DNA of 16,833 nucleotides from Candidatus Methanomethylophilaceae archaeon (GTDB taxonomy: Archaea; Thermoplasmatota; Thermoplasmata; Methanomassiliicoccales; Methanomethylophilaceae): the NCBI GenBank assembly GCA_017455785.1, contig JAFSYZ010000225.1, positions 1 to 16,833 of the forward strand, written 5' to 3'. Below, one piece after another: positions 13,395-16,833 of the stretch; within the stretch, counting starts at the first letter, position 1, and every line of letters starts with the position of its first letter. Made by a program: the position numbers and the translations under genes. The notes under the pieces were generated by a model. The model had not been told where the DNA came from. It made no database searches and saw nothing but the letters and a program-made list of their open reading frames with translations.

Positions 13395-14753
13395 TCAGTT
13401 GCCTCCGGATATGAACCTGCTGTGCAGCGACCTGACCACATCGGCAGCGAAATCCGTGGATACGACGAAGTTCAATGATACGTCGGATGCACCCTGTGAG
13501 ATCATCTCCACACTGGCATCCACATCCTTGACGGCCATGAATATGTCACCGCAGAACCCGACCCTGTGGAGGAGTCCGTCACCGACCGCACATATCAGTG
13601 CGAAGTTGCTCCTGACGTCTATCCTCTCAATCTCATCGTCCAGGTCATTCAGGTACTGCAGCGCCTTGTAAGCATCCAGACTGTGGACCAGGAACGCGAT
13701 CGATGATAATGATGTCGATATGGCGTAAATGATGACACCGGCCTCAGCGAACTTCTGCATGATCTTCGCGACGAGATCCTGTTTATAGGAGATCTCACCC
13801 GAGATCACAGTTATCCTGGACAGATCCATCTTCATCGCGACGCTCCTCAGAGGCGTGTTCCTGGGCTTCCTGATGTGGTGGATCTGCGTCCCGGGATGCT
13901 CCGGCTTGTAGGAGTTCTTCACCCAGATCGGGATGTGCTTCATCCTTGCGGGCTCGATAGTCCTGGGGTGCAGGACCTTGGCACCGAAGTGGGCCAGTTC
14001 CGCCGCCTCGTTGTAGTTCATCTCTCCGATGGAGATCGCCTCGGGAATGAATCTTGGATCGGCACTCATGAATCCGTCCACATCCGTCCATATCTCCACG
14101 GAATTGGCATCCAGAGCGTTCCCTATGGCAGCTGCTGCATAATCCGAACCTCCGCGGCCGAAGGTCAGCGGCTTGCCTTCCTCGTTGATCCCATAGAATC
14201 CTGTTATCACAGGGATGATGTCATCATTGAGCAGCGGCTTCACCTTCATCGACATGACGGCCGATGTACGACTGAGATCACAAGATCCCGAAAGGGGCTC
14301 CCCTTCCGCGAACACACCTGCCATCTCCGATGTCAGAGCCACGGATTTGAAGCCTAGCTGACGTATCTCATAAGAAAGGATTAGAGATGAGAACCTCTCA
14401 CCCTGGGATGTCATATTGTCCTGGAAGAACCTGTCCTTCCTGGCCTCGCTATCCTTGAGCAGTTCGCTGAAGTCCGCGAAACGCTCCTCGAACTCCTTCA
14501 TGAACTCCTTGAACAGATCATCAGAGAGCAGCTCCTTAGCAGTGCTGACGTGCTTCTCCCTGAACTCCTCTATGACGTCGTCTATACGTACGTTCTTGTC
14601 CTCAACCGCTTTCACGAGGAAGTTGGTTATACCTGACATCGCCGAGACGACGACTACCTTGGAACCGCTTTCCTTCACAACAATGTTGGCGGACCTTTCG
14701 ATGGCCTCCGCCGAGCCTACACTCGTTCCTCCGAACTTAAGAATCGTGATCAT
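13395..14753 (-). CDS. lysC: LysC, aspartate kinase with ACT domains, 452 aa
   Basis: It makes aspartyl phosphate, the entry to lysine, threonine and methionine synthesis. The kinase domain runs from 1 to about 285: ILKFGGTSVGS at 4-14, SGSCDLSRT, FGRGGSDYAAAAIGNALDA, WTDVDGFMSADPR and AELAHFGAKVLHPRTIEPA. Residues from about 300 form tandem ACT-type domains (ITVISGEISYKQDLVAKIMQ, then IISYA-like IIYAISTSLSSIAFLV, then the C-terminal VVRSLHSRFI). These suggest feedback by an amino acid; its place in a lysine operon makes lysine the likely effector. The ATG overlaps the dapB stop by 4 bp. There is no fused homoserine dehydrogenase. asd, needed for the next step, is not in the window. Confidence 0.96.
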   Translation of the reverse strand: MITILKFGGTSVGSAEAIERSANIVVKESGSKVVVVSAMSGITNFLVKAVEDKNVRIDDVIEEFREKHVSTAKELLSDDLFKEFMKEFEERFADFSELLKDSEARKDRFFQDNMTSQGERFSSLILSYEIRQLGFKSVALTSEMAGVFAEGEPLSGSCDLSRTSAVMSMKVKPLLNDDIIPVITGFYGINEEGKPLTFGRGGSDYAAAAIGNALDANSVEIWTDVDGFMSADPRFIPEAISIGEMNYNEAAELAHFGAKVLHPRTIEPARMKHIPIWVKNSYKPEHPGTQIHHIRKPRNTPLRSVAMKMDLSRITVISGEISYKQDLVAKIMQKFAEAGVIIYAISTSLSSIAFLVHSLDAYKALQYLNDLDDEIERIDVRSNFALICAVGDGLLHRVGFCGDIFMAVKDVDASVEMISQGASDVSLNFVVSTDFAADVVRSLHSRFISGGN

Positions 14754-15529
14754 AATCCGAACACCTCATTCATCGTATGCATCTTCCCATCTCTCTTATC
14801 TGCTATCCATCTGACCGTGTCCATGCATCCCCTTGCGAAGACCTCCCTGGATACGGACCTGTGCTTCAGCTCAAGGAGCTCCATGTCCCCTCCGAACATA
14901 ACGGTGTGGTCACCGAAGACGTCACCCGTCCTTATCGAATGGACGGCTATCTCCCTTCCCCTCTCGCCTGTGACACCCTGTCTTCCGTAGATGATCTCGT
15001 CTATCCCTGTTGAGGACTGTATCCTGCGCACTGCCTCCATGGCGGTACCTGACGGCGCATCCTTCTTGTGGCGGTGATGGGTCTCCACCACCTCTATGTC
15101 GTAATCCTTCAGGTATGCCGACATGACCTCGCACATCTTCCAGAAGACGTTGACACCTCTGGCGAAATTGGACGAGACTATGCCTGACATCCTGTATTCC
15201 TTCACCTTATCGGTCAATGCCGCTATCGCAGCGGGATCCACCGCGGTCGTCCCCAGGATCACGTTGGTACCTGTGGACGGCACTTCCGCTATGATCTTCG
15301 ATGCAGCGGATGGCGTGGTCAGATCCACATACACATCGGCATCGTCCAGAAGCCTGAACAGATCCTCCGGTGCAGAGGCCTTCACGCCTTCGTACAACTC
15401 CTTGCCGACGTTGCCTCCGGAAGCCGATACCGTAGCACCCACCAGCTCCACATCCTCCGATGCCACTGCAAGGTCACAGACCAGACGGCCAAGCTTTCCA
15501 GTGGCACCACCAACGACCAGATTGATCAT
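14750..15529 (-). CDS. dapB: DapB, 4-hydroxy-tetrahydrodipicolinate reductase, 259 aa
   Basis: It reduces the DapA product with NAD(P)H to tetrahydrodipicolinate, the DapL substrate. The Rossmann motif VVGGATGKLGR is at 5-15, ILGTT near 91-95, and SSNFARGVNVFWK near 119-131. The active-site block ETHHRHKKDAPSGTA at 149-163 contains the catalytic His and Lys. Length matches the family. It overlaps dapA upstream and lysC downstream by 4 bp each (ATGA). Confidence 0.97.
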   Translation of the reverse strand: MINLVVGGATGKLGRLVCDLAVASEDVELVGATVSASGGNVGKELYEGVKASAPEDLFRLLDDADVYVDLTTPSAASKIIAEVPSTGTNVILGTTAVDPAAIAALTDKVKEYRMSGIVSSNFARGVNVFWKMCEVMSAYLKDYDIEVVETHHRHKKDAPSGTAMEAVRRIQSSTGIDEIIYGRQGVTGERGREIAVHSIRTGDVFGDHTVMFGGDMELLELKHRSVSREVFARGCMDTVRWIADKRDGKMHTMNEVFGL

Positions 15530-16401
15530 ATGAGTCCCAGCGTTGCTATGTCCAGATCGAGGATCGGACGGTATTGCGGCGACAGCTCCGTGAGGGGCAG
15601 CCTGGGCCTACCGTTGCCGTATCCGAGCTTCTTCATGACGTACTTGATCGGTATGGGGTTGGACTCGATGAACAGGTCCTTGAACAGGGGCATCATTTTG
15701 AAATGCAGTTCCCTGGCCTCTACGAACGTCTCCATCTGACAGAGCTTGACCATCTGCGTCATCGTCCTGGGGCAGCAGTTGGCCGCCACCGAGATGACAC
15801 CGTCGCACCCCATGCTCATGATGGAGAACGTCAGTCCATCGTCGCCTGAGAGTACCTCGAATCCCTTCGGTCTCCTCCTCAGGATCTCCTGTATCTGCAC
15901 CACGTTTCCGCTGGCCTCCTTGACACCGCCGATGTTGGGCAGTTCCGCCAGTCTGAGCGTGGTATCGGCGGTGATGTTGCTGCCGGTCCTTCCCGGTACG
16001 TTATATATGATCAGCGGAATGTCTATGGCCTCGCTGATTGCCTTGAAGTGCTGGTATATGCCCTCCTGTGTGGGCTTGTTGTAGTACGGTGATATGGAAA
16101 GTATTCCATCAACTCCGAGATCGGCCGCTGCCTTCGAAAGGTAAATGGCCTCGGATGTGGCGTTACTGCCTGCTCCGGCCATGATCTTGGCCTTCTTCGC
16201 CTGATCCCTGACGATCTCTATGACACGGATGTGCTCCGCATGACTGAGTGTCGCTGATTCACCGGTGGAACCGCAGGGGATCAGCACATTGGTGCCGTTC
16301 TCCTCTTGGAAATCCACCAGTCTCCTGAGTCCGTCCTCATCGATGGACCCGTCGTCCTTGAACGGTGTTATCAGTGCTGTGGCTGTACCTGCGAACATCA
16401 T
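15526..16401 (-). CDS. dapA: DapA, 4-hydroxy-tetrahydrodipicolinate synthase, 291 aa
   Basis: This is a class I aldolase condensing pyruvate with aspartate semialdehyde, the first committed step to lysine. GSTGESATLS at 44-53, Tyr133 in YNVPGRTGSN and the Schiff-base Lys161 in GGVKEASGN are all present, as is SGDDGLTF for the substrate arginine region. Length is standard. Related N-acetylneuraminate lyase or KDG aldolase is unlikely given the flanking dapB and lysC. The first ATG (16401) overlaps the Lrp stop as ATGA. A second ATG follows directly, so the start could be one codon later. Confidence 0.96.
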   Translation of the reverse strand: MMFAGTATALITPFKDDGSIDEDGLRRLVDFQEENGTNVLIPCGSTGESATLSHAEHIRVIEIVRDQAKKAKIMAGAGSNATSEAIYLSKAAADLGVDGILSISPYYNKPTQEGIYQHFKAISEAIDIPLIIYNVPGRTGSNITADTTLRLAELPNIGGVKEASGNVVQIQEILRRRPKGFEVLSGDDGLTFSIMSMGCDGVISVAANCCPRTMTQMVKLCQMETFVEARELHFKMMPLFKDLFIESNPIPIKYVMKKLGYGNGRPRLPLTELSPQYRPILDLDIATLGLI

Positions 16402-16820
16402 ATCGCCCCAAAGTGCTCTTTCAATATAAGACGAGTGCGTGTGCTGGTGATGCTCTCATAATGCCTTACCCTCTCGATTATATCGTTGAGCTGCTGCGAG
16501 GACTCCACATCCACTATTGCGATGATATCCTGATCTCCTGTGACCTCGAACACCTCGGACACTCCGTCGTACTCCGCGAGCTCCTTCGCGATCGTCTCTG
16601 TATCTGTTTTGACATCGATGCGTATCTCCACCAATGCCTTCACGTTCTTCGAACTTGTCTTGATAGTGTATCCCCTGATGACACCCTCCTGGTTCATCTT
16701 ACGGACCCTGCTCCTTATCGTTCCCTCGGATACACCGAGCTTCTCGGCAATCTCCACGAAAGGACATCTCGCATCCTTCCTAAGGAGCTCAATTATGCGC
16801 TTGTCAAGGCTGTCTGTCAT
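16398..16820 (-). CDS. Lrp/AsnC-family transcriptional regulator, 140 aa
   Basis: The N-terminal helix-turn-helix (about 5-45; FVEIAEKLGVSEGTIRSRVRKM at 21-42 covers the recognition part) is followed by GVIRGYTIKT. A C-terminal RAM/AsnC ligand domain comes next, with VKALVEIRIDV, VFEVTGDQDIIAIVDV and a closing TRTRLILKEH. Length is typical for the family. It is the first gene visible in the lysine-proline operon and overlaps dapA by 4 bp. By analogy with LysM of Sulfolobus, an Lrp protein tied to lysine synthesis, it may sense lysine or a related amino acid and control this operon; that is inference. The ATG is 13 bp from the window edge, so its promoter is not visible. Confidence 0.93.
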   Translation of the reverse strand: MTDSLDKRIIELLRKDARCPFVEIAEKLGVSEGTIRSRVRKMNQEGVIRGYTIKTSSKNVKALVEIRIDVKTDTETIAKELAEYDGVSEVFEVTGDQDIIAIVDVESSQQLNDIIERVRHYESITSTRTRLILKEHFGAI

Positions 16821-16833
16821 ACGTCGACCTCGA

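Overview
The window reads as a chromosomal segment of a methanogen-like euryarchaeon, most plausibly from Thermoplasmata/Methanomassiliicoccales. The taxonomic call is an inference. It rests on TATA-like boxes about 26-28 bp upstream of several start codons with no Shine-Dalgarno (leaderless promoters), a methanogen-style URO-D-fold methyltransferase homologue, Cys-rich small proteins, an AsnC/Lrp regulator, and lysine synthesis through DapL. No rRNA, tRNA, CRISPR array, IS transposase or phage gene was recognised.

Left part (1-3746). The 3' part of a bacterial-type purH runs into the window and ends at a GGGCCC hairpin. It converges on a small Cys4 protein and a 14-TM-type MFS exporter, both on the minus strand. 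The exporter is divergent from an ArsR-family repressor with a CxC sensor motif. A second, diverged ArsR paralogue with a cysteine-crowded tail follows. A 12-bp sequence lies between the TATA box and the start of both regulators, in opposite orientation, and is a good operator candidate.

Middle (3839-7020, plus strand). A tight three-gene cluster encodes a 110-aa conserved-looking protein, a 53-aa Cys-rich protein and a TTG-started HEAT-repeat protein. A MORN-repeat protein comes next. Then comes a two-gene overlap: a URO-D/MtbA-like protein whose usual H-x-C zinc motif reads H-x-H, and a small G3E/CobW-like P-loop NTPase lacking the usual NKxD motif.

Gene-poor gap (7021-7713). The left 300 bp looks like a frameshifted minus-strand gene. 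The right 400 bp is AT-rich and contains nested inverted repeats, a 14-bp perfect palindrome, a long hairpin and a pair of ATGTCNNGACAT dyads. It is the least explained part of the window.

Right part (16820 down to 7714, minus strand). One compact nine-gene operon is ordered Lrp regulator, dapA, dapB, lysC, lysA, dapF, dapL, proA, proB. Five of the eight junctions are 4-bp ATGA overlaps at dapA, dapB, lysC, dapF and proB; the other three have gaps of 1, 3 and 21 bp. It encodes aspartate kinase, the diaminopimelate-aminotransferase route to lysine (asd is not in the window) and the first two steps of proline synthesis from glutamate. The Lrp gene at the head is the likely local regulator.
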